Source of the DNA: Rubrivivax sp.
Lineage (GTDB): Bacteria; Pseudomonadota; Gammaproteobacteria; Burkholderiales; Burkholderiaceae_C
Length of the DNA: 42,797 bases
Assembly: GCA_016790435.1 (NCBI GenBank)
Contig: JAEUPE010000262.1
Location: 1-42,797, forward strand
Direction: 5' to 3'
Positions within the stretch are counted from its first letter, which is position 1, and each line of letters begins with the position of its first letter. The notes beneath the pieces are model-generated. The model was given only the letters and a program-made list of their open reading frames with translations. It made no database searches and was not told where the DNA came from. This document shows positions 16,897-26,061 of the stretch, piece after piece. The position numbers were made by a program, and so were the translations under genes.

Positions 16897-17331
16897 TCAG
16901 CGCACCACCAGCACCGGCAACGTCGTGTGCGTGAGCACGCGCGAGGTTTCGCTGCCCAGCAGCAACGCGCTCACGCCCCGGCGGCCGTGCGAGGCCATCA
17001 CGATGACGTCGCAGCCCTGCGTCTTGGCGTGGTCGAGGATGGCTTCCCAGGGGTGGATGGCTTCCACCGTGTGCGCGTGGCAGGCGACGCCGGCGGCGCG
17101 CGCCGATTCGGCGGCCGCCTGCACACGGCCGGCCGCGATGCGCTCCTGCGCGTCGTAGAACTCCTGCGGCGGCACGGGCTGCATCTCGGAGATGGCGCTG
17201 TACGGGAAGGGCTCCTTCACCGAGAGCGCGTAGATCTCCGCGCCCGACAGCTTGGCCAATGCGATGGCCGAGTCCAGCGCCTTCTGGGTGACCTCCGAGC
17301 CGTCAGTGGGGAACAGGATGCGCTTGTACAT
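16897..17331 (-). CDS. Universal stress protein (UspA family)
   Basis: A 144-residue single-domain Usp. The N-terminus YKRILFPTDGSEVTQKAL and the nucleotide-binding C-terminal motif SHGRRGVSALLLGSETSRVL (G-x2-G-x9-G-S type) indicate an ATP-binding member. ATG at 17331 is supported by a strong GGAGGT ribosome-binding site four bases upstream; an in-frame start further upstream would ignore it. Usp proteins in this clade respond to starvation and oxidative stress. A minus-strand hairpin around 16889–16909 overlaps the stop but has no T-tract. Confidence 0.93.
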   Translation of the reverse strand: MYKRILFPTDGSEVTQKALDSAIALAKLSGAEIYALSVKEPFPYSAISEMQPVPPQEFYDAQERIAAGRVQAAAESARAAGVACHAHTVEAIHPWEAILDHAKTQGCDVIVMASHGRRGVSALLLGSETSRVLTHTTLPVLVVR

Positions 17332-17416
17332 GGAACCTCCATCGGTGACCGATGCCGCTATTTGAACGCTTCTCGGCCCGCTTGTCGCCCCGTGAAAGCC
17401 TGGCGCTTGATGCCGA

Positions 17417-18316
17417 TCAACCGCGCGCCACGGGCCGCGCAGGGTCGGCGCACCACTCGCTCCACGAGCCCGGGTAGAGCGCCGTGTCGGCAAAGCCGGC
17501 ATGCGCCATGGCCAGCAGGTTGTGGCAGGCGGTCACGCCCGATCCGCACTGGTGCACGATGGTCGTGGTGCCCGACGACGCCCCGTCCAGGCCGAGTTGC
17601 TCCCATTCCGCGCGCAGTACGGCTGCGGCCTTGAAGCGGCCATCGGCGCCGAGGTTGTCCTTGAAGAATCGGTTGAGCGCGCCGGGGATGTGGCCAGCCA
17701 CCGGATCGAGTGGCTCCACCTCCCCGCGGTAGCGCTCGCCGGCGCGGGCGTCGACGACGTGCGCGCGGCCGTTGCCGATGGCCGCCAGAAGGGCGTCCGC
17801 ATCGACGGTTTGCATCGTGGCATGTCCCGCTGGGTAGGGCGGGCGCGCCCGAGCGGTGGGCGGCCGGGTCTCGAAGCGGCCGCCCACCGCCCGCCATGCC
17901 GCCGGCCCGCCGTCGAGCACGGCCACAGCATCGTGGCCCAGCCAGCGCAGCATCCACCAGGCCCGTGCGGCATAGGGGCCACCCTGGGCGTCGTAGGTCA
18001 CCACCTGGGTCGCCGGGCCGATGCCCCACCGGCCGACCCGTTCGGCAAAGGCCTCGCGCCCCGGCAGCGGGTGCCGCCCGTTGCGGCCGGTTTTCGCGCC
18101 GGCGAGGTCGCGATCGAGGTGCGCGTAGATCGCGCCCGGCAGATGTGCTTCGGCATGGGCGCGCTCGCCGGCCGCCGGGTCCGCGAGATCGAAGCCGCAG
18201 TCGAGGACGACGAGGTCGCGCGGTTGGGTATACAGCGCCAGCAGGGCCTCGGCCGAGATCAGCGTTCTGAAACGGGCGGGTGGGGCGCTGCTCGAAGCAA
18301 GGTCCTTTTCGGTCAT
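17417..18316 (-). CDS. sseA: 3-mercaptopyruvate/thiosulfate sulfurtransferase (two rhodanese domains)
   Basis: A 299-residue protein with two rhodanese domains, the first (residues about 18–140) catalytically inert and the second (about 165–285) active. The active-site loop is CGSGVTA. The CG[S/T]GVT form is that of 3-mercaptopyruvate sulfurtransferases, while the thiosulfate enzymes have CRKGVT. It moves sulfur to cyanide or thiols. ATG at 18316 is chosen over one at 18337 because of a GGAG ribosome-binding site close upstream. It lies 39 bases after the DMT transporter gene on the same strand. Confidence 0.88.
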   Translation of the reverse strand: MTEKDLASSSAPPARFRTLISAEALLALYTQPRDLVVLDCGFDLADPAAGERAHAEAHLPGAIYAHLDRDLAGAKTGRNGRHPLPGREAFAERVGRWGIGPATQVVTYDAQGGPYAARAWWMLRWLGHDAVAVLDGGPAAWRAVGGRFETRPPTARARPPYPAGHATMQTVDADALLAAIGNGRAHVVDARAGERYRGEVEPLDPVAGHIPGALNRFFKDNLGADGRFKAAAVLRAEWEQLGLDGASSGTTTIVHQCGSGVTACHNLLAMAHAGFADTALYPGSWSEWCADPARPVARG

Positions 18317-18355
18317 CGTGACTCCAGTTGGGGACATGTTCCCAGCGTTTGGGGC

Positions 18356-19258
18356 TCAGCTCTCGGGCGCTGCGACCGCATCGGGCTGGGCCTTGGCGCG
18401 CAGGCGGGTGGCCGCCACGCCCGCACCCACGATCAACACCATGCCGAGCAACGCGCCGGCCGTCACCGGATCGTCGAACAGCCAGACGCCGAAGCCGAAC
18501 GCAAACACCACGCCCAGGTACTGCAACGCCGCGATGCCGAGCGTTCCGCCATGGCTGTACGCGCGCGTCATCATCCACTGCCCCGCGGCGGCGAGCAAGC
18601 CGATGGCCCCCAGCAGGGCCAAGCCGCGCAGGCTGTGCCCGTGCCACTCGCCGCCGGCGAGCGTGACTCCGGCCCCGGCCAGCACGCCGACGAGCGAGAA
18701 GTAGAAGACCACGCGCAGCGCGGGTTCGCCAACGCGGCCCAGCGCAGTCACCTGCAGGTAGGCCATCGCGGCGAGCACGCCCGAAAGCAGCGCGCTCAGG
18801 CCATGCGGCGCCTGCTCCGCCGACATCGTCGGCCGCAGCACCAGCGCCACGCCGGCAAAGCCGCACAGCACCGTCGCGACGAGGCGGCCGTCGATGGCCT
18901 GACGCGCGGGCGCGACGAGCACCGCGCCGCCGATGAGGAAAAGCGCGATCCACACCGACGACATGTAGTTCAGCGTCGTGGCTGTGGCCAGCGGCAGGCC
19001 GCCGAGGGCGTGGAACCACAACAGCATCGCGGCGACGCCCGTGGCGCTGCGCCAGGCGTGCATGGCCGGCACCGGCGTGGCCAGCGGCAGGCCGCGCCAG
19101 CGCATCAGCCCGCCGATCAGCGCCATGCCGACGAGCGAGCGGTACATCACCATCTCACCGGCCCCGTAGAGCGGCGTGGCGAACTTGACCGCCACGCCCA
19201 TGAGCGAGAACAGGAGCGACGAGCAGATCATCGCCAGCGGCGCGGAGAGTGCGGGCAT
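18356..19258 (-). CDS. DMT superfamily transporter (EamA type)
   Basis: A 300-residue integral-membrane protein with ten hydrophobic segments arranged as two EamA repeats. Family landmarks are SLLFSLMGVAVKFA at the N-terminus, MYRSLVGMALIGGLM and, in the second half, GEWHGHSLRGLALLGAIGLLAAAGQWMMTRAYSHG. EamA proteins usually export metabolites or amino acids; the substrate is not predictable. ATG at 19258 starts directly before the first helix. Located downstream of the Rieske oxygenase on the same strand, but separated from it by a 12-base-pair terminator-like hairpin. Confidence 0.85.
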   Translation of the reverse strand: MPALSAPLAMICSSLLFSLMGVAVKFATPLYGAGEMVMYRSLVGMALIGGLMRWRGLPLATPVPAMHAWRSATGVAAMLLWFHALGGLPLATATTLNYMSSVWIALFLIGGAVLVAPARQAIDGRLVATVLCGFAGVALVLRPTMSAEQAPHGLSALLSGVLAAMAYLQVTALGRVGEPALRVVFYFSLVGVLAGAGVTLAGGEWHGHSLRGLALLGAIGLLAAAGQWMMTRAYSHGGTLGIAALQYLGVVFAFGFGVWLFDDPVTAGALLGMVLIVGAGVAATRLRAKAQPDAVAAPES

Positions 19259-19284
19259 GGGTGAACGAGCGCGGACAAGAAAGC

Positions 19285-19312
19285 GTGACGGGCCGGCAGG
19301 CCGGCCCGTCAC
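19285..19312 (-). terminator. Strong hairpin after the Rieske oxygenase gene
   Basis: On the minus strand GTGACGGGCCGG and CCGGCCCGTCAC form a perfect 12-base-pair stem with a four-base loop, followed by GCTTTCTT. The T-tract is weak but the stem is very stable. It probably ends transcription of the oxygenase before the transporter gene. Confidence 0.6.
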
Positions 19313-19338
19313 GGTTCAGGCGCGAGTGGCTTCGGCGG

Positions 19339-20478
19339 TCAGAAGGTGCCCTCGGCGGCGAGCCCCATCTCGCGGCGGTACCACTCGTGGAAGTGCAGCA
19401 TGCCGTCTTCCATCGGGCTCTGGTACGGGCCGACCTCGTTGTCGCCACGCGCCATCAGTGCCGCGCGCCCCTCGTCCATGCGCAGGGCGATCTCGTCGTC
19501 CTCGACACAGGTCTCCAGGTAGGCCGCCTGCTGCGCCTCGACGAACTCGCGCTCGAAGGCCGCGATCTCCTCCGGGTAGAAGAACTCCACCAGGTTGAGC
19601 GTCTTGCGCGGCCCGCGCGGGAATAGCGTCGACACCACCAGCACATCGGGGTACCACTCGACCATCGTCGTCGGGTACAGCGTCAGCCAGACGGCGCCGT
19701 GGGCCGGCGGCCGACCCTGCCGGAAGGCCATCACCGCCTTGTGCCAGCGCTCGTAGACCTTCGAGCCCGGCTTGCCCAGTGCCTGGTTGATGCCCACCGT
19801 CTGCACCGAGTGATGGCGGCCGAACTCCCAGCGCAGGTCGTCGCAGGTGACGAACCTGCCAAGGCCTGGATGGAAGGGGCCGACGTGGTAGTCCTCCAGG
19901 TAGACCTCGATGAAGGTCTTCCAGTTGTAGTCGCACTCGTGCAGGTGGGCCTTGTCGAAGACGTAGCCGGTGAAGTCCAGCATGCCGGTGGCCGTCGCGC
20001 TCAATCCGGCGAGGTCGTGCCGCACGGTGCGGCCGCGGCCATCGAACAGGAGGCCGTTCCAGTGCTGCACGGGATAGTTGCGCAGGTTCAGGCACGGGTC
20101 CTGGTCGAAGTGCGGCGCGCCGGCAAGCTGGCCCTGAAGGTCGTAGGTCCAGCGGTGCAGCGGGCAGACGATGTGGCTGCCGCCGGGGCTGTGCCCGCGG
20201 CCACGCAGCATGATCGCCTGGCGATGACGGCAGACGTTCGACAGCAGCGAGATCCCCTCGGGCCCGGGCGCCGAACGAACGAGCGCCCGGCCTTCGCCTT
20301 CCTGCACCAGCGCCAGGTGGTCGCCGACCTCGGGCAGCGCGAGTTCATGCCCGAGGTAGCCCGGGGCGAACTGGAAGATGTTCTCTTGTTCCTTGCGGAA
20401 CAAGCCCTCCTCGAAATAGCCATGAACAGGCAGCTGCGCCTTGGCGCGCGCGTCGAGAGGGATGCTGAGGTCCGACAT
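19339..20478 (-). CDS. Aromatic ring-hydroxylating (Rieske) oxygenase alpha subunit
   Basis: A 379-residue Rieske non-heme iron oxygenase. The [2Fe-2S] Rieske centre is visible as CRHRQ near residues 79–83 and CPLHRW near residue 101. The mononuclear iron site follows in NWKTFIEVYLEDYHVGPFHP (Asp, His, His). A single-component alpha subunit of this length resembles choline-monooxygenase-like members of the family. No ferredoxin, reductase or beta subunit is encoded nearby, so electron donors must be elsewhere. ATG at 20478 is preferred over an upstream in-frame start. In Burkholderiales this gene is commonly divergent from xseB, as here. The substrate is unknown. Confidence 0.88.
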   Translation of the reverse strand: MSDLSIPLDARAKAQLPVHGYFEEGLFRKEQENIFQFAPGYLGHELALPEVGDHLALVQEGEGRALVRSAPGPEGISLLSNVCRHRQAIMLRGRGHSPGGSHIVCPLHRWTYDLQGQLAGAPHFDQDPCLNLRNYPVQHWNGLLFDGRGRTVRHDLAGLSATATGMLDFTGYVFDKAHLHECDYNWKTFIEVYLEDYHVGPFHPGLGRFVTCDDLRWEFGRHHSVQTVGINQALGKPGSKVYERWHKAVMAFRQGRPPAHGAVWLTLYPTTMVEWYPDVLVVSTLFPRGPRKTLNLVEFFYPEEIAAFEREFVEAQQAAYLETCVEDDEIALRMDEGRAALMARGDNEVGPYQSPMEDGMLHFHEWYRREMGLAAEGTF

Positions 20479-20786
20479 GATCCGAACCAATCCTCCAGGG
20501 ACAGAGAAACAGGCACCGAACCGGCCGCCCGCGGTGCGGCGCCGTCTGCGCGACGGACCGCGAGGGCAGGCAACAAGGCCGCGAACCCACCCGCCCGCAG
20601 AGGATCGAAAGGCGGAGGAATCGCGGCGCGGGCGGATTCTAATGAGGGTCACCTGAACCGCCCCGTTGAGCTTGGCCGACCCTGCGCGCTGTCCGGTTCC
20701 GCGGCGCTCCCGCCACAGTCCGGCGCGCCAGGGGAGCCGTCAGGGCCGATTGACTAGAATCCGGGCCTTGGATTTCATCCCTCGGA
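20479..20786. promoter_or_regulatory. 308-base divergent regulatory region between the Rieske oxygenase and xseB
   Basis: No gene is seen here. Two TAGAAT −10 hexamers face outward: one on the minus strand (20641–20636) toward the oxygenase, and one on the plus strand (20755–20760) toward xseB, 26 bases before its ATG. No matching −35 boxes stand out. The oxygenase leader would be about 150 bases; its content is unstructured by eye. Confidence 0.45.
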
Positions 20787-21065
20787 ATGGCCAGAAGCAC
20801 CTCCGCCGCCCCCAAGGAAAGCCCCAAGGAGGGCTTCCAGCGAAACCTGGAACCCGGGGAACCCGCGAGCTACGAACAGGCCTTGTCCGAACTCGACCGC
20901 TTGGTCGAGCAGATGGAGCAGGGCCAGCTTCCGTTGGATCGTCTGCTCGACGACTACAAGCGCGGCGCGGAACTGCTGGCGTACTGCCGCGGCAAGCTGG
21001 AAGCCGTCGAGACCCAGGTGAAGTTGCTCGAGGAGGGCCGCCTCAAACCATGGACAGGCGCATGA
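20787..21065 (+). CDS. xseB: Exodeoxyribonuclease VII small subunit
   Basis: A 92-residue protein with the XseB signature: [20 protein letters not shown] (residues about 27–46), then [20 protein letters not shown] and a helical C-terminus. Several small subunits assemble on XseA to form exonuclease VII. The 25-residue N-terminal extension is charged and probably unstructured. It is the first gene of xseB–ispA–dxs, an order widely conserved in proteobacteria. Confidence 0.93.
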   Translation: MARSTSAAPKESPKEGFQRNLEPGEPASYEQALSELDRLVEQMEQGQLPLDRLLDDYKRGAELLAYCRGKLEAVETQVKLLEEGRLKPWTGA

Positions 21066-21123
21066 GGAGTGTCAGCTGCGCATGCGTTGCGAGGCCCTTG
21101 GCGGCTGGGTTCGGGGTGACCCG

Positions 21124-22014
21124 ATGAATGGGCGTGACCTCGACGGCTGGATGCGCCAGGAACTCGAGGCCGTCGAGGCGGCGCTCGAACGTTGGGTGCC
21201 CGGTGACAGTCCGGCCGGCCTGGGCGAGGCGATGCGCTACGGCGTGCTCGACGGCGGAAAGCGGCTGCGCCCCCTGCTCGTGCTGTCGGCCGCCGAGGCG
21301 GTGCAGGGCGAGCGTGAGGCTGCCCTGCGCGCGGCCGTGGCGGTGGAACTGATCCACGCCTACTCGCTCATCCACGACGACATGCCTTGCATGGACAACG
21401 ATGTCCTGCGCCGCGGCAAGCCCACGGTGCATGTGAGGTTCGGCGAGGCGCAGGCCATGCTCGCCGGCGACGCCATGCAGGCCCTTGCTTTCGAGGTGCT
21501 CACACCGGACCGCGGCGTGGCGCCCGCTCTGCAGGCTCGCCTCGCGGGCTTGCTGGCGCGCGCCGCGGGGCATGTCGGCATGGCCGGCGGCCAGGCCATC
21601 GACCTCGCAAGCATCGGCAAGCCGCTCAGCGAGAGTGCCTTGCGGGACATGCACCGCCGCAAGACCGGCGCTCTGCTCCAGGCGAGCGTGCTGATGGGCG
21701 CGGCCTGTGGCGCGCCTTCCATGCAGGCCTGGCAGGCATTGTCGGACTACGGCGCCGCCATCGGCCTGGCGTTCCAGGTGGTGGACGATATCCTCGACGT
21801 CACCCAGGCCTCCGAAACCCTCGGCAAGACCGCCGGCAAGGACCTCGACAGCAACAAGCCGACCTACGTGTCGGTGCTCGGCCTCCAGGCGGCTCGCCGC
21901 CACGCGCAGGAACTGTGCGCACAGGCCCACCAGGCGCTCGCCCGCAGCGGGCTGGGCGCCGCCACGTCCACGCTGGCCTTGCTGGCCGACCGCGTGGTCG
22001 AGCGCGAGAACTGA
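21124..22014 (+). CDS. ispA: Farnesyl diphosphate synthase (geranyltranstransferase)
   Basis: A 296-residue class I prenyl elongase that condenses IPP with DMAPP and GPP. The first aspartate-rich motif reads DDMPCMDND near residues 85–93, the second DDILD near residues 221–225, and GGKRLRP marks the pyrophosphate-binding region. The residues before the first motif (AYSLIH) are those of bacterial FPP synthases. ATG at 21124 is chosen because earlier in-frame starts would run into xseB. dxs follows with an eight-base gap, so the pathway genes are co-transcribed. Confidence 0.93.
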   Translation: MNGRDLDGWMRQELEAVEAALERWVPGDSPAGLGEAMRYGVLDGGKRLRPLLVLSAAEAVQGEREAALRAAVAVELIHAYSLIHDDMPCMDNDVLRRGKPTVHVRFGEAQAMLAGDAMQALAFEVLTPDRGVAPALQARLAGLLARAAGHVGMAGGQAIDLASIGKPLSESALRDMHRRKTGALLQASVLMGAACGAPSMQAWQALSDYGAAIGLAFQVVDDILDVTQASETLGKTAGKDLDSNKPTYVSVLGLQAARRHAQELCAQAHQALARSGLGAATSTLALLADRVVEREN

Positions 22015-22021
22015 ATCCGCC

Positions 22022-23959
22022 ATGATCAAACTCCTCCCCACGATCAATAGCCCGGCCGACCTTCGACGCATCGGCCGCGGGCAACTCGCCCAGGTGGCCG
22101 GCGAGTTGCGCCAGTTCGTGCTCGACACCGTTGCCCAGACCGGCGGCCACCTCGGCAGCAACCTGGGCACGGTGGAGCTGACGGTGGCGCTGCACTACGT
22201 GTTCAACACCCCGCACGACCGCATCGTCTGGGACGTGGGCCACCAGACCTACCCGCACAAGGTGCTGACCGGCCGACGCGACCGCATGCACACGCTGCGC
22301 CAACTGGGCGGCATCGGCGGGTTCCCGCGCCGCGACGAGAGCGAGTACGACACCTTCGGCACCGCGCACAGCTCCACCTCCATCTCGGCCGCGCTCGGCA
22401 TGGCGCTGGCCGCACAGCTCAAGGGCGAAGACCGGCGCGCCGTGGCCGTGATCGGCGACGGTGCGATGAGTGCCGGCATGGCCTTCGAGGCGCTCAACAA
22501 CGCCGGCTTCGGGCACAACGGCCATTCGGTGGACATGCTCGTCATCCTGAACGACAACGACATGTCGATCAGCCCACCGGTGGGTGCGCTCAACCGCTAC
22601 CTGGCGCGCCTGATGAGCGGCCAGTTCTATGCCGCCGCACGCGAGGGCGCCAAGGCGGTGCTGAAGCCCGTGCCGCCGCTGTTCGAACTGGCGCGCCGCT
22701 TCGAAGAGCACGCCAAGGGCATGGTCGTGCCCGGCACGATCTTCGAGGAGTTCGGTTTCAACTATGTCGGCCCGATCGACGGCCACGACCTCGATTCGCT
22801 CATCCCCACGCTCGAGAACCTGCGCAGCAAGAAGGGCCCGCAGTTCCTGCACGTCGTCACCAAGAAGGGCTACGGCTACAAGCTCGCCGAGGCCGACCCG
22901 GTGAAGTACCACGCGGCAAGCGGCAAGTTCAACCCGGCCGAGGGCTTCCCGAAGGCGAGCAGCCCCGGCAAGCCCACGTTCACCCAGGTCTTCGGCCAGT
23001 GGCTGTGCGACATGGCCGAGGCCGACCAGCGGCTCGTGGCCATCACGCCCGCCATGCGCGAAGGCTCGGGCATGGTCGAGTTCCACAAGCGCTTTCCGAG
23101 CCGCTACTTCGACGTCGGCATCGCCGAGCAGCATGCCGTCACCTTCGCTGCCGGCCTCGCGTGCGAAGGGCTGAAGCCGGTGGTCGCGATCTACTCCACC
23201 TTTCTGCAGCGCGGCTACGACCAGCTCATCCACGACGTCGCCATCCAGAACCTGCCGGTCGTCTTCGCGCTCGACCGTGCAGGCATCGTCGGTGCCGATG
23301 GCGCCACGCACTGCGGCGCCTTCGACATTGCCTACGTGCGCTGCATCCCCAACTGCAGCATGCTCACGCCGAGCGACGAGAACGAGTGCCGAATGGCGCT
23401 CACCACGGCGTTCCGGCAGAGCCATCCCGTGGCGGTGCGCTACCCGCGAGGTGCCGGTTGCGGCGCCGAGATCCGGCCCGAGCTTACCGAGTGGGCCTGG
23501 GGCAAGGGGGTGCTGCGCCGCGAGAGCTCGGTGCGGGCCGATGCCCGGCTCGAGGGCCGGGCGCAGCGCATTGCCATCCTGGCCTTCGGCACGCTCGTGC
23601 ATGCGGCGCTCTCGGTGGCGGGCAAGCTCGACGCCACGGTCGCCGACATGCGTTTCGCCAAGCCGCTGGACGAGGCGCTGGTGCTCGAACTGGCGCGCAC
23701 GCATGGTGCGCTGGTCACGGTGGAGGAGGGCTGCGTGACGGGCGGTGCCGGCTCCGCGGTGCTCGAGTGCCTTGCCGCGGCAGGGGTCGAAGTGCCGGTG
23801 CTGGTGCTGGGCCTGCCGGACCACTTTGTCGAGCATGGCGACCCTGCCAAGCTGATGTCGATCGTCGGTCTCGACGCCGCCGGCATCGAACTGAGCATCC
23901 GCCGGCGCTTCGTGCCTCCCGAGGTGGCGCGGCCGGCACTGGCCGCCGTGAACTCCTGA
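22022..23959 (+). CDS. dxs: 1-deoxy-D-xylulose-5-phosphate synthase
   Basis: A 645-residue thiamine-diphosphate enzyme making DXP from pyruvate and glyceraldehyde-3-phosphate, the first step of the MEP isoprenoid pathway. Domain I carries [19 protein letters not shown] and the TPP motif GDGAMSAG near residues 151–158 with NDNDMSI after it. Domain II carries [16 protein letters not shown] and [13 protein letters not shown], and the transketolase C-terminal domain follows. Length is typical. It lies directly after ispA, grouping the first pathway step with an end-product synthase. Confidence 0.96.
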   Translation: MIKLLPTINSPADLRRIGRGQLAQVAGELRQFVLDTVAQTGGHLGSNLGTVELTVALHYVFNTPHDRIVWDVGHQTYPHKVLTGRRDRMHTLRQLGGIGGFPRRDESEYDTFGTAHSSTSISAALGMALAAQLKGEDRRAVAVIGDGAMSAGMAFEALNNAGFGHNGHSVDMLVILNDNDMSISPPVGALNRYLARLMSGQFYAAAREGAKAVLKPVPPLFELARRFEEHAKGMVVPGTIFEEFGFNYVGPIDGHDLDSLIPTLENLRSKKGPQFLHVVTKKGYGYKLAEADPVKYHAASGKFNPAEGFPKASSPGKPTFTQVFGQWLCDMAEADQRLVAITPAMREGSGMVEFHKRFPSRYFDVGIAEQHAVTFAAGLACEGLKPVVAIYSTFLQRGYDQLIHDVAIQNLPVVFALDRAGIVGADGATHCGAFDIAYVRCIPNCSMLTPSDENECRMALTTAFRQSHPVAVRYPRGAGCGAEIRPELTEWAWGKGVLRRESSVRADARLEGRAQRIAILAFGTLVHAALSVAGKLDATVADMRFAKPLDEALVLELARTHGALVTVEEGCVTGGAGSAVLECLAAAGVEVPVLVLGLPDHFVEHGDPAKLMSIVGLDAAGIELSIRRRFVPPEVARPALAAVNS

Positions 23960-24000
23960 CCCGGCGCCTGCAGCGGGGCTGGAGGTGACCAGCGACCCCG

Positions 24001-24024
24001 CGGCCATGCGGCCATGCGGCCATG
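24001..24024 (+). repeat. Three tandem copies of an 8-base unit
   Basis: CGGCCATG is repeated three times exactly in the gap between dxs and folE2, followed by CGGG. Repeat number could vary between strains. No function is evident. Confidence 0.7.
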
Positions 24025-24084
24025 CGGGCGCTGTAAACCATGTGACGCCGTTGCCGACGCAACAGTGTCATGCTCTCGACGACC

Positions 24085-24885
24085 ATGAACAACCTGACCG
24101 ACGCCCTGCAGATCCCCGACACGCAAAGCGCGCGCGACCACCGCCACCTGGCGATCCAGCGCGTGGGCGTGAAGGATCTGCGCTATCCGTTGGCGCTGTG
24201 GGTCGCAGGCGCGGTCCAGCCTTGCCCGGCCACCTGGGCGCTCGACGTGGCGCTACCGGCGGAGCAGAAGGGCACGCACATGTCGCGCTTCGTGGCCTGG
24301 CTCGAGGAATTGCAGACATCCGGTGCCGTGCTCGATGCGCCGGGCCTCCGCGAGCGCCACCTGAACATGCTCACCCGGCTCGGTGCCGAGGAGGGCCGCG
24401 TCGAGGCCGAGTTCTCCTTCTTCCTGCGCAAGCGCGCGCCGGTGTCGGGCGTGGCGAGCCTGCTCGACTACCGTGGCCGCTGGGTCTCCGAGACGCGCGC
24501 CGGCAAGACCACGGTGTGGGCAGAGGTCGGCGTCCCTGTCAAGAGCCTGTGCCCATGCTCGAAGGAGATTTCGGACTACGGGGCGCACAACCAGCGCGCC
24601 GTCGTCACGATCCGTGTCGAGCTGTTGCAGCCCATCGAGTGGCATGAGCTCGTGCGTTTCGCGGAGGACGAGGCGAGCAGCGAGATCTGGCCGATGCTCA
24701 AGCGCACCGACGAGAAGTGGGTCACCGAGCGCGCCTACGAGAACCCCAAGTTCGTCGAGGATCTCGTGCGCGACGTGGCGTTGCGCCTCGAGCGCGAGCC
24801 GCGCGCGGGGCGCTATGCGGTGGATGTCGAGAACATCGAGTCGATCCACAACCACTCCGCCTACGCCCGCATCGAGCGCATGTAG
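24085..24885 (+). CDS. folE2: GTP cyclohydrolase FolE2 (type IB)
   Basis: A protein of about 266 residues of the FolE2 (COG1469) family, which converts GTP to dihydroneopterin triphosphate for folate and queuosine precursors. The diagnostic segment SLCPCSKEISDYGAHNQR carries the catalytic and metal-binding Cys/Glu/His residues, and ENIESIHNHSAYARIER lies at the C-terminus. FolE2 can use metals other than zinc. The start could be ATG 24070 or ATG 24085; neither has a clear ribosome-binding site, and 24085 fits family length slightly better. It is downstream of dxs by about 125 bases. Confidence 0.9.
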   Translation: MNNLTDALQIPDTQSARDHRHLAIQRVGVKDLRYPLALWVAGAVQPCPATWALDVALPAEQKGTHMSRFVAWLEELQTSGAVLDAPGLRERHLNMLTRLGAEEGRVEAEFSFFLRKRAPVSGVASLLDYRGRWVSETRAGKTTVWAEVGVPVKSLCPCSKEISDYGAHNQRAVVTIRVELLQPIEWHELVRFAEDEASSEIWPMLKRTDEKWVTERAYENPKFVEDLVRDVALRLEREPRAGRYAVDVENIESIHNHSAYARIERM

Positions 24886-24936
24886 GAAGCCGAGGCGGGC
24901 GCTCCGCGAAGGAGTCGACATCCGCATCGGCAGGGC

Positions 24937-25025
24937 GTGACGGGGGTCACGACTGACAGGCCGTGTAGGAAATTGCCTGACACGGCCGATCGAAGAAGCT
25001 GGACTCAAGCAACCGATGTGAGTCC
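24937..25025. promoter_or_regulatory. Cluster of three inverted repeats upstream of flhD
   Basis: Within the 216 bases before flhD lie three inverted repeats. They are GTGAC–GGGG–GTCAC (24937–24950); GGCCGTGT and ACACGGCC (24959–24966 with 24980–24987) enclosing AGGAAATTGCCT, itself a 10-of-12 palindrome; and GGACTCA with TGAGTCC (25001–25007 and 25019–25025). This density suggests binding sites for several regulators of the flagellar master operon. The central AGGAAATTGCCT resembles the half-site pattern of NarL/RcsB-type response regulators. Confidence 0.5.
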
Positions 25026-25101
25026 ATGTTGCAGCTCACTTCGGATCGATACAGTGCGTTCCGTCGCCTGTCATTCCTCGATCCCCCGGAGCCAACGCAA
25101 C

Positions 25102-25425
25102 ATGAACCCCGACCAGATCCTCGCCGAGATCCGCGAAGCCAACCTGTCCTACCTGATGCTCGCCCAGAGCCTCGTTCGCCACGACCGCGAGCAGGCTCTG
25201 TTCCGCCTCGGCATCAACGAAGAGACGGCCACGGTGCTGTCGACGATCACGCCGGCGCAGATGATGAAGATCGCCACCGGCAACCAGTTGCTGTGCCGCT
25301 TCCGCATGGACGACGACATCGTCTGGAACCTGCTGACCAACCACGGCAAGGGCGCCGCCAACGACGGCATGTCGCGCCTGCACGCCTCGATCCTGCTCGC
25401 CGGTCGCCACCGCGAAGCCGCCTGA
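25102..25425 (+). CDS. flhD: Flagellar transcriptional activator FlhD
   Basis: A 107-residue protein matching FlhD: MNPDQILAEIREANLSYLML at the N-terminus, then QSLVRHDREQALFRLGI and the ITPAQMMKIATGNQLLCRFR region. FlhD forms the FlhD4C2 complex, the master activator of class II flagellar promoters. ATG at 25102 is preceded by GGAG about nine bases upstream. Upstream inverted repeats probably carry its regulation. It starts the flagellar region of the window and is followed by flhC after 57 bases. Confidence 0.95.
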   Translation: MNPDQILAEIREANLSYLMLAQSLVRHDREQALFRLGINEETATVLSTITPAQMMKIATGNQLLCRFRMDDDIVWNLLTNHGKGAANDGMSRLHASILLAGRHREAA

Positions 25426-25482
25426 CCGGCGCCCGGAACGAAATCTCCCGCCCGCGCCGCGCAGCAGCCCCCAGAGACCCCC

Positions 25483-26061
25483 ATGGCCCGCACCAAGAGC
25501 ATCCTCACCGAAGCCAGGCAGATCGAACGCGCCGTCACACTCATCAAGCTCGGCGCGCGCCTCCAGGTGCTGGAGAGCGAGACCGACCTCAGCTACGAGC
25601 GCCTGCTCCGCCTGTACAAGGAAGTGGCCGGCAAGAGCCCCAGCAAGGGCCAGTTGCCGTTCTCGACCGACTGGTTCATGACCTGGCAACCGAACATCCA
25701 CGCCAGCCTGTTCCTGAACATCCACGAATACCTGAACAAGGTTGCGGCGCTGGACGAGATCGACACCGTCATCAAGGCCTACCAGCTCTACACCGAGCAG
25801 ATCGCCGCGCAGGGCCTGGCGCCGCAGCTGTCGGTGACACGCGCCTGGCGCCTGGTGAAGTTCGTCGACAACGGCATGCTGACGATGACGCCTTGCAGCA
25901 AGTGCGGCGGCCACTTCGTCACCCACCCGCACGAGATCGCGCGCCACTACGTGTGCGGCCTTTGCAACCCGCCGGCGCGCGCCGGCAAGGGCAAGCTCGC
26001 CGGTGCGCTCTCCGACGCCAGCCGCGCGTTCGATGCGCCCGTGAGCACTGCTGCACATTAA
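25483..26061 (+). CDS. flhC: Flagellar transcriptional activator FlhC
   Basis: A 192-residue DNA-binding partner of FlhD. Cysteines at residues 138, 141, 158 and 161 form the zinc cluster, almost exactly the spacing known in enterobacterial FlhC. The N-terminus has the helical region IERAVTLIKLGARLQVLESE, which mediates contact with FlhD and DNA. The operon ends in a strong terminator 120 bases downstream. Confidence 0.95.
   Translation: MARTKSILTEARQIERAVTLIKLGARLQVLESETDLSYERLLRLYKEVAGKSPSKGQLPFSTDWFMTWQPNIHASLFLNIHEYLNKVAALDEIDTVIKAYQLYTEQIAAQGLAPQLSVTRAWRLVKFVDNGMLTMTPCSKCGGHFVTHPHEIARHYVCGLCNPPARAGKGKLAGALSDASRAFDAPVSTAAH

Noticed and set aside
16889..16909. GGTGGTG/CACCACC hairpin as a terminator between the ZIP and universal stress protein genes
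   Set aside because: It overlaps the end of the stress-protein coding region and has no T-tract on either strand.
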